Shown: positions 19,526 through 27,808 of the stretch, piece by piece
Numbering within the stretch: the stretch's first letter is position 1
Layout: every line of letters begins with the position of its first letter
Assembly (NCBI RefSeq): GCF_002087085.1
Contig: NZ_MWQY01000025.1
Span: forward strand, 1-52,664
DNA from: Marispirochaeta aestuarii
GTDB taxonomy: Bacteria; Spirochaetota; Spirochaetia; JC444; Marispirochaetaceae
DNA: 52,664 nt
Direction of reading: 5' to 3'
Notes under the pieces: model-generated
What the model was told of the DNA's origin: nothing
The model's database searches: none
The model's input: only the letters and a program-made list of their open reading frames with translations
Program-made: the position numbers and the translations under genes

Positions 19526-21237
19526 CAGCTCCGTCTGAATTCACCGGGCTCAAAGGAGTCTATAAGGGAGTTGAGGATTATCTCCGTCTCCGCGGCGTTT
19601 TCTCCCAGAAGTCCTGCGATCTGCTGTACGCTCTCGAGGTTTTTGCGGATGACCTCCTCCGCTTTTTTTACCACCATCTCCCGTTTTACCGCCGGGGCCG
19701 TAATATCCTGAAAAACCGCTCCCACAAGGCGCCCCTTCTGTATCTGAAAGAAGTTGCCCCGCATGACCTTGCCGTCTATCTGGATAATCTTTTCCATTGT
19801 CTCGGATCGTTCCAGAAGAGTCCGGAAGGCGTCGGTCTTCGGCAGAAAGGAGGAGAGGCTTTTACCTTCCACCCGCTTGAGTACCTCGAGATCAGGTTCA
19901 AAAGGAATCTGTGCAAAGAGATCCAGAAAATTACGGTTGCATTCCACAATGTGCATCTTTTCATCCGCGATCACGACCCCCATGGGAATGGTATGGAGCA
20001 GAGCTGTTACCTTGTTCTGGGCAATCTTGCGCATTTCGGTGACGCACATCTCCTTTTCAGCTTTTCCGTCCAGAAAGGCCCGGGCGAACTCTTCGCAGGT
20101 CGGGTAACCGCAGCCTCCGCAGTTCTTTCGATCCTCCCGGCTGATTTTACCCAGGGCATTCAAAGCGTCTTCGATCTCTTCATGGGTGTAAGCGCCCCCC
20201 GGTGTTACGGGGATGTTCCAGCAGGAATCAATCAGGTCCGCCGGAAGGAAGTCCAGGGAGCTGCAGCTTTCACGCTGTTCCCAGGTATCGAAGAGCCTGG
20301 CCCGGCGTGTAATGGAGGCCTCATCGGTGTGGCTGACCGGTCCGTTGATGCAGCCTCCTTCGCAGGTCATGAGTTCCAGGAAGTAGTTCTCTTCATCGAT
20401 CTCGGAAAAATGCCTGAGAGTATCCATGAGCTGGGCGGTTCCGGACTGATGAAAGTACCGGTAGTTTTCCGGGGCGGAATTTCCCATGGAGCGGATCATG
20501 CCTCCGTCCACCGGGTAGAGGGAAGCCTTGCCGGCCTTAAAAGGAACAAAGCCTGTTTTTTCCGCAGAGATTCTGTCAGCTTTGATCGTCCCGTCGCATT
20601 CCCCGATCCAGGCAGCCGCCTCCTTGAAGGTCAGGGCAACATCCACCGTATCGGGGTACTGATCGGCCTCCGTCTTCTTCGCGATACAGGGACCGATAAA
20701 GACTACTCCGATATCTTCGCCGTAGAGACGTCGCAGGTATCGTCCGTGGGCAATCATGGGGGAGGTAATACCGCTGATCTTTTTCGCGGCGTCGGGAAAA
20801 TACCTTTGGGCCAGCAGACGCACGGAGGGGCAGGCGGAGGAGATACAAGCCCCGCTGCCGTTGTGCAGCTGTCTTTTCTGTTCCAGGCTGACGATCTCGG
20901 CACCGATGGCGGTTTCAGAAACCCCGGTGAAACCCAGACTCTTCAGCTTGTCGATTAAAACCTGCTCTCCATCGGTAAAGACAGCTGCGTAGGAGGGTGC
21001 CAGGGAAACGTAGACCTTCTCTCTGATGGATAAAAGCTGTTTTGCCCGGGGGATATCGTTACGGACCTTTTTGGCCCCGGCGGGACAGACATCCACACAG
21101 CGTCCGCAGAAGATACAGAGATCATGGTCCACCGTGGCGCTGGATTCCTCAACCCTGATGGCCTTGACCGGACAGTGGCGGACGCATTTATAGCAGTCCC
21201 GGCACTGGGTCTTTTCCGTGTAGATGGCGGGGATCAT
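19525..21237 (-). CDS. hydS: Sensory [FeFe] hydrogenase with PAS domain (HydS, group C)
   Basis: This 570-residue protein joins an N-terminal two-[4Fe-4S] ferredoxin domain (cysteines 12-51), an H-cluster domain, a CGGCGYPTC-type [4Fe-4S] domain near residue 380 and a C-terminal PAS domain (about 415-520). H-cluster motifs are L1 SSACPS (133-138), L2 GPCIAKKTEA (182-191) and L3 ELMTCEGGCINGP (288-300). L1 has Ala where catalytic enzymes have a second Cys, as in group C enzymes proposed to sense H2 and not to turn it over fast. The PAS domain and the coupled SpoIIE phosphatase support a signalling role, which is inferred. Confidence 0.88.
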   Translation of the reverse strand: MIPAIYTEKTQCRDCYKCVRHCPVKAIRVEESSATVDHDLCIFCGRCVDVCPAGAKKVRNDIPRAKQLLSIREKVYVSLAPSYAAVFTDGEQVLIDKLKSLGFTGVSETAIGAEIVSLEQKRQLHNGSGACISSACPSVRLLAQRYFPDAAKKISGITSPMIAHGRYLRRLYGEDIGVVFIGPCIAKKTEADQYPDTVDVALTFKEAAAWIGECDGTIKADRISAEKTGFVPFKAGKASLYPVDGGMIRSMGNSAPENYRYFHQSGTAQLMDTLRHFSEIDEENYFLELMTCEGGCINGPVSHTDEASITRRARLFDTWEQRESCSSLDFLPADLIDSCWNIPVTPGGAYTHEEIEDALNALGKISREDRKNCGGCGYPTCEEFARAFLDGKAEKEMCVTEMRKIAQNKVTALLHTIPMGVVIADEKMHIVECNRNFLDLFAQIPFEPDLEVLKRVEGKSLSSFLPKTDAFRTLLERSETMEKIIQIDGKVMRGNFFQIQKGRLVGAVFQDITAPAVKREMVVKKAEEVIRKNLESVQQIAGLLGENAAETEIILNSLIDSFEPGEFRRS

Positions 21238-21500
21238 GAGGCCTCCGGATTCCGGGCATCAAGATGGTAACGCAGAAGATCTTCTAGGGCGTCGGGGTGA
21301 ACCTGGCTGTAGCTGGTATTGTTGATGCTCATGCAGGGGCCGGAGGCGCAGTTTCCGGTGCAGAGGCGCCCTTTTAATTCCACCTCTTCCAGAAGACCTG
21401 TTTTCTGCAGATAGCTTTCCACCCTTTCCAGGCTAAGGGCATTGCCCCTGGAAAAGCAGGAGCTCCCCATACAGATCTCTATGACGGGTTTTGTTTTCAT
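21234..21500 (-). CDS. Small [2Fe-2S] thioredoxin-like ferredoxin
   Basis: An 88-residue paralogue of the protein at 18041-18325. The cysteine pattern CMGSSC near residues 10-15 and CTGNCASGPC near residues 47-56 fits one [2Fe-2S] centre. Its stop overlaps the hydS start by 4 nt, so it probably feeds electrons to, or senses with, the sensory hydrogenase. A 68-bp gap separates it from rex, with no clear terminator, so it is read as part of the rex transcript. Confidence 0.83.
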   Translation of the reverse strand: MKTKPVIEICMGSSCFSRGNALSLERVESYLQKTGLLEEVELKGRLCTGNCASGPCMSINNTSYSQVHPDALEDLLRYHLDARNPEAS

Positions 21501-21568
21501 TAAAGCCTCCGGTGCAAATCCATCCCCGGGATGGAGAGTCTCGGCACCGGCAGGCGTATTACGGCGGC

Positions 21569-22240
21569 CTATACCGGTGCGCTTGGTCCGTTGTTTTCGT
21601 GTTTGAGCATCTCCGATAAACGGACCGACAGTACTGCAAGTCCGGCTGAGAGCTCTTCCCTTTGCACAACCACGTTATCGGGTACCTCGATCTTACAGGG
21701 CGAAAAACTCCAGATGCCCCGTATGCCCGCTTGGATCAGCAGGTCAGCGCACTCCTGTGCAGCAGATTCCGGAACGGTAAGAACGGCAATCAAAACGCCC
21801 ATGCGTTTTGCGAGTTCCGGAACCCGCTCCATGGGAAAGACCTTCTTCCCGTGAATGGCGGTGTTGTGCTTCGACGGGTCCAGGTCAAAGGCCGCAACAA
21901 TATCCAGCCCGTATTCCTGGAAACCCCGGTATCCGAGCAGGGCTGACCCAAGGGCGCCGGCTCCGATAAGGAATGCCTCCTTCGGGTCCTGCCAGCCAAG
22001 CAGCTGATGAAGAGCTGATGTAAGCTGCTCTATATCGTAGCCTACCTTCGGACGGCCGATTATGGCTGAATATCCCAGATCCTTTCGTACCTGAACCTGA
22101 TTGAGCCCAAGGCGTTCTGCTATATCCCTCGCTGATACCGTAGTTATTCCCGTAGATTTCAGTTCCTTCAGTACCTGAAGATACGCGGGGTAGCGTTTTA
22201 TCGTCGGGTACGGAACGGACTGAATCGATGCATCCTCCAT
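21569..22240 (-). CDS. rex: Redox-sensing transcriptional repressor Rex
   Basis: Rex binds DNA when the NADH/NAD ratio is low and releases it when NADH rises, controlling fermentation and hydrogen genes. The N-terminal winged helix (residues about 15-75) contains the family signature SARDIAERLGLNQVQVRKDLGY. The Rossmann nucleotide site is FLIGAGALGSALLGY, followed by AFDLDPSKH. The 223-residue length is normal. It is the first gene of the hydrogenase operon, with a palindrome at its own promoter, so autoregulation by Rex of the whole H2 operon is a natural inference. Confidence 0.95.
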   Translation of the reverse strand: MEDASIQSVPYPTIKRYPAYLQVLKELKSTGITTVSARDIAERLGLNQVQVRKDLGYSAIIGRPKVGYDIEQLTSALHQLLGWQDPKEAFLIGAGALGSALLGYRGFQEYGLDIVAAFDLDPSKHNTAIHGKKVFPMERVPELAKRMGVLIAVLTVPESAAQECADLLIQAGIRGIWSFSPCKIEVPDNVVVQREELSAGLAVLSVRLSEMLKHENNGPSAPV

Positions 22241-22259
22241 GGTATACCTCCGTTCTTAT

Positions 22260-22288
22260 ATAGTATCGTAAGTATACCGTTCTTACAA
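22260..22288 (-). promoter_or_regulatory. Promoter of the rex-hydrogenase operon
   Basis: On the minus strand, -35 TTGTAA (22288-22283) and -10 TACTAT (22265-22260) are 17 bases apart, about 20 bases upstream of the rex ATG. The operator at 22289-22308 abuts the -35 box. Confidence 0.6.
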
Positions 22289-22308
22289 ATCGTTATTTTA
22301 GTAACGAT
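22289..22308. promoter_or_regulatory. Candidate Rex operator
   Basis: ATCGTTA and TAACGAT form perfect 7-bp arms around six bases. Known Rex sites are 18-20 bp palindromes of the TTGTTA-N8-TAACAA kind, and this differs from them mainly in the outer bases. Its position next to the rex -35 box and in front of the hydrogenase operon supports Rex binding. Confidence 0.6.
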
Positions 22309-22437
22309 AAAAATATATCGATTGAATCGTTTACTGTCAACAGGCCAATCTTTATTTCTGGCGGTTTCTGTACTTTTTTTACCCATTGTCATGAATGGTC
22401 AGGAGGGATAAACTGGGCGATAAAAACGGAGAACAGT

Positions 22438-23334
22438 ATGACCAATAATGCCCTTGTGTTCATCAAACCCCAGGCGATCACCGCCAGGGCGATAGCCTTT
22501 GTGGAGGAGCAACTGGGGAAGGCGGGTGTCAGTTTTTCCGAAGCCGGTGAGATAGAGGCGGCGGTTTTAAAAGAGAAGAGAATAATTGATCGGCACTACG
22601 CTTCCATCTCCCGGGCTGCCATGGATCTGTCTCCCCGGGATCTGCGCATACCCGAGAAAGGCCGGGAAGAGTTTTTCAGGATCTTCCACCGCAGTATTGA
22701 CCAGGTCCTCGCCGCCGGGGAGCTCCTGAACTGTACCGAAGCCTTTGAGATCCTGGGCAATCCGTCGGCCCAGACCCTGAACACCCTGTGGCGGAACGGC
22801 ATCGAAGTAAAGCTTGGTCCGGGACTCTATGTAAGCCGCATGGAGAAGAGCGATCTCTTTGTAATCAACGGATTTTACCCCTCCATGAAGGAGCTCTTTG
22901 TCGCCCCCGGTTTGAAGGTCAGACTCTATGACGCCGGTTTTGATCCCGACGACCTGAGCTGGAAGGATTTTCGCCGTCTGGTAATCGGGGCGACCAACCC
23001 CGAAAAGGCTGCCCCGGGCTCTCTTCGGAGGCTGCTTCGTGACAGATACAAGAACCTGGATCTGGAGGAACAGCCGAGGACGGCCTTTAACGGAATACAC
23101 GCCTCCGCCGGTCCTATAGAGGGTTTACGGGAGTTCCAGGTATGGCTCGATCGGGATCCGGCGGAACATGAACTGGGAGAGGCCCTGCTGAAAGGGGGAA
23201 TGAGCCCCCGGGACCTTCGCGGGTTAATGGAAAATGCTCCTGCCCGTTTTCAGGATACAGAGGGACCGGTTTTTGATATTACCGAAGACGTCGATGCCAG
23301 GGATCTCCCCGGTAATATCCGGCTCCTTGCCTAG
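22438..23334 (+). CDS. Expanded nucleoside diphosphate kinase-family protein
   Basis: The ends of this 298-residue protein match nucleoside diphosphate kinase. It has VFIKPQAITARAI at residues 7-19, the block LVIGATNPEKAAPGSLRRLL at residues 181-200, and FNGIHASAGPIEG around the predicted phospho-histidine H221. Ordinary Ndk is about 140-150 residues. Here about 100 extra residues lie between the first strand and the GATNP block, and about 65 follow the histidine. The usual HGSD is HASA, so activity may be altered. A good Shine-Dalgarno precedes the ATG. It is divergent from rex and convergent with the next gene, only 3 bp away. Nucleotide binding is likely; kinase activity is inferred. Confidence 0.8.
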   Translation: MTNNALVFIKPQAITARAIAFVEEQLGKAGVSFSEAGEIEAAVLKEKRIIDRHYASISRAAMDLSPRDLRIPEKGREEFFRIFHRSIDQVLAAGELLNCTEAFEILGNPSAQTLNTLWRNGIEVKLGPGLYVSRMEKSDLFVINGFYPSMKELFVAPGLKVRLYDAGFDPDDLSWKDFRRLVIGATNPEKAAPGSLRRLLRDRYKNLDLEEQPRTAFNGIHASAGPIEGLREFQVWLDRDPAEHELGEALLKGGMSPRDLRGLMENAPARFQDTEGPVFDITEDVDARDLPGNIRLLA

Positions 23335-23337
23335 TTT

Positions 23338-24411
23338 TCAGTATGCCTCTCCGAAGAGGAAATAGACGCCGAAGTCTTCACCGGTCCACCCGACGTCGAG
23401 TCGAAAGGATGTATCAGGAGTAGGACCGGTCTGGAATCGCAGGCCTCCTCCCCAGGCCGCCTTGAGTCCCCCCTCTCCGAGGGAACTGATATCCGGGGCA
23501 ACATTTCCGAGGGCGCCGAAAAGGGCCCCCTTCAGTTTACCGTAGATGGGAAACCGGTAGTCCGCCTGAAGCGCCATGGCAACTGCGTCCCGGAAACGGT
23601 CTGCAGCGTAACCCCTGAGCAGGTTTCCCCCGCCGACGGAAGGCAGCTCAAGGAATGGCAGTTCCCCGCCGGAAACGAGGCTCAGGTGCTGAAGGGCGAA
23701 CTGGTGTCCCCTGAGCCCGAGGGGGGAACCGGCAAGGTCGTAAAAGAGGCGGAAATCGCTTTTAAGGTAAAAATCTTCAGCCCGATCTCCCCGGATTGTT
23801 GTGGCGTAGCTTCCGATCGCCTCGTAGAAGATTCCCAGGGCGGGAGTCAGGGGAATAAGCTCTCTTCCAGTTCCCAGACCGATTCCTGAGTAGAGTATCT
23901 GGTAGCCCTCGCTGCCGGCTACGAGATTTCTGTCGATGAGTCCCCCTTCGTCGGGATCCACAAACTCGTTGATTTTGTAGCGGAAAGCCGGCCCTATATA
24001 AAGACCGTCAAAAACCCTGCGGTAGGCACTCAGGCTCTGATCGAGTCCGAGGGTAGTAAAGCCCTCCTCGTCGTCAAGGTCCGTAGCCTCTCCCAGGCCG
24101 TAAAAGGATTCGGGATAATACCTGCCGCTGCCGTCGTACTGGATCCACCAGGGGAACTCGGGTGTAAAGTAATCCAGGTTGTAAAAGATATTTATCTGGT
24201 TTTTCTGCGTGTAGAATCCGGCGATGCTGAAGTTCAGTCCCGAAGGATAGAGGCGCTGAAAGAGTCCGCCCCCCGCAAAACCGGTATCGCTGGTATAAAA
24301 GGCTATGGGTACCAGAAGATTGAAGGTTCCGTCATCCCGTTCTTCCCCTGTCAGGGCGAGGGGGGCAAGGAGAAGGATGACAAAAAGAGCCGGCAGGAAT
24401 TTATTTTTCAC
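23338..24411 (-). CDS. Outer-membrane beta-barrel protein, BamA/TamA (surface antigen D15) like
   Basis: The 357-residue protein starts with a signal peptide (KNKFLPALFVILLLAPLALTG), then runs as alternating amphipathic strands with many Tyr, Phe and Gly residues, ending in an aromatic YFLFGEAY terminus. GGGNLLRGYAADRFRD near residue 280 corresponds to the conserved RG(Y/F) turn of the Omp85 barrel. No POTRA repeats are present, so it is a barrel-only member. I chose the GTG at 24411, eight bases after GAGG; an in-frame ATG 39 bases upstream lacks such a site and would disturb the leader. The transported substrate is unknown. Confidence 0.75.
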   Translation of the reverse strand: MKNKFLPALFVILLLAPLALTGEERDDGTFNLLVPIAFYTSDTGFAGGGLFQRLYPSGLNFSIAGFYTQKNQINIFYNLDYFTPEFPWWIQYDGSGRYYPESFYGLGEATDLDDEEGFTTLGLDQSLSAYRRVFDGLYIGPAFRYKINEFVDPDEGGLIDRNLVAGSEGYQILYSGIGLGTGRELIPLTPALGIFYEAIGSYATTIRGDRAEDFYLKSDFRLFYDLAGSPLGLRGHQFALQHLSLVSGGELPFLELPSVGGGNLLRGYAADRFRDAVAMALQADYRFPIYGKLKGALFGALGNVAPDISSLGEGGLKAAWGGGLRFQTGPTPDTSFRLDVGWTGEDFGVYFLFGEAY

Positions 24412-24520
24412 AGGTCTATCCTCATTGTTTCTGCTTAAGAAATGTACCATAAATCGGCAGGCTTAGACAGAAAAAAACTGCGGTCAGCTTTTATCAAATG
24501 AAGATAGACTTATTCATAAA

Positions 24521-24542
24521 TTGTCTAAAAATATATAGACAA
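24521..24542. promoter_or_regulatory. Palindrome upstream of the DUF2087 regulator
   Basis: TTGTCTA (24521-24527) and TAGACAA (24536-24542) form perfect 7-bp arms around an 8-bp AT-only spacer, 38 bases before the ATG. The position and symmetry suit a dimeric regulator, possibly the adjacent HTH protein itself. Confidence 0.5.
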
Positions 24543-24580
24543 AAAAGGTGTATGTTGATAATAATGATGAAGGAGGACGT

Positions 24581-25327
24581 ATGGATGATATAAAACCCCC
24601 CGATAATCCCTCCCTAACGGAGCTGAAAAGGGGGTACAGAAAGACCGGTGAAAGACTGTTGTGTCTGCAGTGTTCTCATATCCTTGAACGCGGGATGGTA
24701 TACTCCGAGGGAGAGCGCTTACTGACTGCCCGGAAGGCAATGGAAGATCACATCGTATCCGCCCATGGGGGCCCCTTTATGGCCCTGGCATCAGGAAGAT
24801 GGGGATCCGGCGGATTGTCTGAAGTACAGATGAAGGTAATGATGGGAATGTACCGGGGGGAGAAGGACGCGGAAATAGCGAAGCTCCTGGGTAACAAGGC
24901 GAAATCCACCGTAAGAAATCACCGGTACCAGCTGCGTGAACGCTATCGGGAGGCCAAGGTGCTGATGGCCATGACCGAACTTCTGCAGGAACCGCCCGGG
25001 GAAGAACAGCTTGTGGAATATCCCCTGCATATCCGGGCCGATGATATGCGGCTGGTTGTAACCGAAAAGGAGAAATCGGATATCCTGCGGAAGTACATGC
25101 CCGATGCCCGCCTAATCCGATTTCCCAGAAAAGAGAAGGAAAAGCTGGTTATCCTGCAAAGGCTGGCACAGGGCTTGAATGCGGAGCGGAAGTACAGCGA
25201 AGGAGAGATTAATCGGCATATAGCCGGATTCTTCGACGACTATGTAACCCTTCGGCGTTATCTCGTGGAATACGGTTTTCTCGACAGGAGTCCCGGGGGA
25301 AAAAGTTACTGGCTAAAGGAGTCCTGA
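24581..25327 (+). CDS. Predicted transcriptional regulator: HTH plus DUF2087
   Basis: A 248-residue protein. The N-terminal part has CLQCSHIL and HIVSAHGG, a possible zinc-finger-like C-C-H-H arrangement. It is followed by a LuxR-like helix-turn-helix (residues about 85-125: KDAEIAKLLGNKAKSTVRNH). The C-terminal domain matches DUF2087, with IRFPRKEKEKLVILQRLA, YSEGEINRHI and LRRYLVEYGFLDRSPGGKSYW. DUF2087 is commonly fused to HTH domains but its ligand is unknown. The start is the ATG after AGGAGG. An inverted repeat lies just upstream, consistent with autoregulation. Confidence 0.75.
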   Translation: MDDIKPPDNPSLTELKRGYRKTGERLLCLQCSHILERGMVYSEGERLLTARKAMEDHIVSAHGGPFMALASGRWGSGGLSEVQMKVMMGMYRGEKDAEIAKLLGNKAKSTVRNHRYQLRERYREAKVLMAMTELLQEPPGEEQLVEYPLHIRADDMRLVVTEKEKSDILRKYMPDARLIRFPRKEKEKLVILQRLAQGLNAERKYSEGEINRHIAGFFDDYVTLRRYLVEYGFLDRSPGGKSYWLKES

Positions 25328-25385
25328 ACAGAAAACCTCCAGCCTGGTTGCCGTTGAACGGCCCGTCGGAGTAGACTCAGGGGTA

Positions 25386-26189
25386 ATGAAACCAGACTTT
25401 GCAACCAAAGATTTTTTTCTCTCCCTTAAAGAGAGTTTTCATTCCCCTGCTCCATACCGGCGGCGGCCGGAAAAGCCCGGACGGCCTTTTCTGGTGCTGC
25501 TGGCGGTAACGGCTCTTCTTTTTATTCCCGGTTATATCAATCTTCTGATACTGGTCAATACCATCAAGCGGGAGGTGGTGGATCCGCTGGTATATCGGCT
25601 GCCGGTCATGGAGGTTATCAGCGGAAGGGTCACCTCCTCGGTGAAACAGCCCTACGAAATCCGTCTCGATGATCAGCTTATGTTCGTTCTTGATACCACT
25701 GGTCAGATAAACAGCCTGGAAGAATCGGGGGCCCTTGCCTTTATGGGTCCCCAGGGACTCGCGGTATACGAGGACCAGCAGAGAACCCGGATCCGCCGTC
25801 TATATTTTTCCGATACCGATTATCTCCTCATCGATCCCCTGTCAATAAAGAACTGGACGGACAGTATTCTGCCTCTGTTGTACCCTCTGGCGTTCATCGT
25901 CACCCTGGGGGGAATCTATCTGTTCCGGGTGGCCCAGATGATGGTCTACATCGCCCTGACCAGAATAACTCTAAGGCTCCGGGGCCAAAGGGCTCCCTTC
26001 GAGGGAATTCTGAATGTGGCGGTCTATGCCATGGTCCCTGCCATGAGCTTTGAGGTGCTGCTGATGTTTGTTCCGGTCTATTTTCCCGGTCGGGGACTGA
26101 TCTTTTACCTGATCTATGCGGGATACATGTGGTGGGGTACCAGGGCCTATATGGAAGGCCGGGATGTGAATCCCGGCCCGGAAGTGTAA
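25386..26189 (+). CDS. DUF1189 family membrane protein
   Basis: A 267-residue integral membrane protein. One N-terminal helix near residues 35-55 (FLVLLAVTALLFIPGYINLL) is followed by an extracytoplasmic beta-rich domain. Three or four helices follow in the C-terminal half, near 160-180, 185-205, 215-235 and 240-255. The layout matches DUF1189, a family of unknown function that is common in Firmicutes and some spirochaetes. It lies 58 bp after the DUF2087 gene in the same direction and converges with malic enzyme. Confidence 0.65.
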   Translation: MKPDFATKDFFLSLKESFHSPAPYRRRPEKPGRPFLVLLAVTALLFIPGYINLLILVNTIKREVVDPLVYRLPVMEVISGRVTSSVKQPYEIRLDDQLMFVLDTTGQINSLEESGALAFMGPQGLAVYEDQQRTRIRRLYFSDTDYLLIDPLSIKNWTDSILPLLYPLAFIVTLGGIYLFRVAQMMVYIALTRITLRLRGQRAPFEGILNVAVYAMVPAMSFEVLLMFVPVYFPGRGLIFYLIYAGYMWWGTRAYMEGRDVNPGPEV

Positions 26190-26194
26190 GTAGA

Positions 26195-27649
26195 TTACGT
26201 GCGCACCGCGGCAATAGCCGCCGCCATGGCCTCATCAAGAAGCTTCTGGGGCGGTTCGGCGATATGTCCGCGGTCTTCCATGTCCCGGTAGAGTCGGCGG
26301 GCCGCTTCTATGTCTGTTTTGGTGCGGGTATATACCTCGTCCCAGCTGAGTTCCCGCCGGGCAACCCCCTCCTCGATGGCCTGCATGGCCACATCGGCTG
26401 CCTCCCGGGCGAAGACCTCCGTCTCTTCCATGGTCGCTATGATATTGTCGGGAGTGATGCCCCGCTTCTCGGAGAAGTCCGCGATGGAATGGGAACAGCG
26501 GATGGCCATGCCGTCGGTAATCTTCTTTGCCCGGACCAGCAGGGCTCCCTTCAGGATTCCCGGAAAGCAGACTGAGTTGTTTACCTGGTTCGGGAAATCT
26601 CCCCGTCCGGTGGCTACAATATAAGCCCCTTCCTCTTTCGCGGCATAGGGCCAGATCTCCGGTACGGGATTAGCGCAGGCAAAGACGATGGATTTGGGCG
26701 CCATGGAGCGTATCCACTCCCGCTTTACCGTGTCAGGACCCGGGGTGGAGAGAGCAATCAGTACATCGGCCCCTTTCATTGCTTCTTCGATGGTGTTGAT
26801 TTTTCCGGGGTTGGTCCTTTCGCAGATCTCCCATTTGCGGTAGTGCCGTGGATCTTTCTGTATATCCTCCCGTCCCGAGTGGAGTCCTCCCCGGGAGTCG
26901 AAGACGCACATCTTAGCAGGATCTCCTCCGTCAGCGAGTATGAGACGGGCAATGGTCGTGTTGGATGCTCCGGCACCGAGAAGAACGATCTTTGCGTCGC
27001 CGATCTTCCTGTCCGTCAGCTTGAGGGCGTTGATGAGGCCGGCGAGGGTCACACAGGCGGTACCCTGGGCGTCATCGTGCCAGACGGGAATATCGCAGCT
27101 GTCCCTGAGTTCATCCAGAACGCGGAAGCAGTTGGGCTGGCTGATGTCCTCGAGGTTGACCGCACCGAAGGAGTGCTGCGCCATCTTTACAAACTCGATG
27201 ATCTTGTCGGGATCGTTTTTTCCGTCCTTTCCCCTGGAATCGACACAGAGCGGGACGCCGTCCACCCCCCCGAGGTACTTCATCAGTAGGGCTTTGCCTT
27301 CCATAACTCCCAGTCCGCCGGGGGGAGTGCAGTCTCCGTCTCCCAGGACACGGGTCGAATCACTGATCACCGCAACGGTATTACCCCTGCTGGAGAGGGC
27401 AAAGGAGCTGTCGCTGTCGTCCCGGATGCTGGTCGATATTTTGGATACCCCCGGGGTATACCAGACATTAAACCAGTTGAAACCGTAGAGCCCGCACCTG
27501 GGAACGGTCTGCATCTTACCGCCGTAGAAGCGATGGGCTTTTTCCGAGAGGTTTTTTAAAAAGAGGGTCTTTGCCTGGGCTTTCTGGTCTTCTGTAAAGT
27601 CCTCGGGAAAGGCCGCCTCCAGGTTTTTCAGGTCCAGATTGATCGACAT
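26195..27649 (-). CDS. NAD(P)-dependent malic enzyme
   Basis: The enzyme decarboxylates malate to pyruvate with NAD or NADP as acceptor. Of 484 residues, the N-terminal malic domain has the lysine and acidic residues of the family (LLMKYLGGVDGVPLCVDSRGKDG, WHDDAQGTACVTLAGL). The NAD-binding domain has the Rossmann motif IVLLGAGASNTTIARLIL near residue 225. IALSTPGPDTVKREWIRSM and FACANPVPEIWPYAAKE match the conserved C-terminal blocks. I chose the ATG at 27649, nine bases downstream of an in-frame TTG. It is monocistronic. In a fermenter it would link C4 acids to pyruvate and reducing power. Confidence 0.92.
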   Translation of the reverse strand: MSINLDLKNLEAAFPEDFTEDQKAQAKTLFLKNLSEKAHRFYGGKMQTVPRCGLYGFNWFNVWYTPGVSKISTSIRDDSDSSFALSSRGNTVAVISDSTRVLGDGDCTPPGGLGVMEGKALLMKYLGGVDGVPLCVDSRGKDGKNDPDKIIEFVKMAQHSFGAVNLEDISQPNCFRVLDELRDSCDIPVWHDDAQGTACVTLAGLINALKLTDRKIGDAKIVLLGAGASNTTIARLILADGGDPAKMCVFDSRGGLHSGREDIQKDPRHYRKWEICERTNPGKINTIEEAMKGADVLIALSTPGPDTVKREWIRSMAPKSIVFACANPVPEIWPYAAKEEGAYIVATGRGDFPNQVNNSVCFPGILKGALLVRAKKITDGMAIRCSHSIADFSEKRGITPDNIIATMEETEVFAREAADVAMQAIEEGVARRELSWDEVYTRTKTDIEAARRLYRDMEDRGHIAEPPQKLLDEAMAAAIAAVRT

Positions 27650-27808
27650 AATCTCCAAACTCCTTATGATCCATGCTCGTTATCATCCCTGGGGAGTATC
27701 CACAGGTTGTATACAGAACTATATCATATAAGACTGAATTCTGTATATATGTGTATAAGTTGTATCTTACTAATTGCTATCTCGAAAAACGCGTTTTTTA
27801 AGGCGCCC

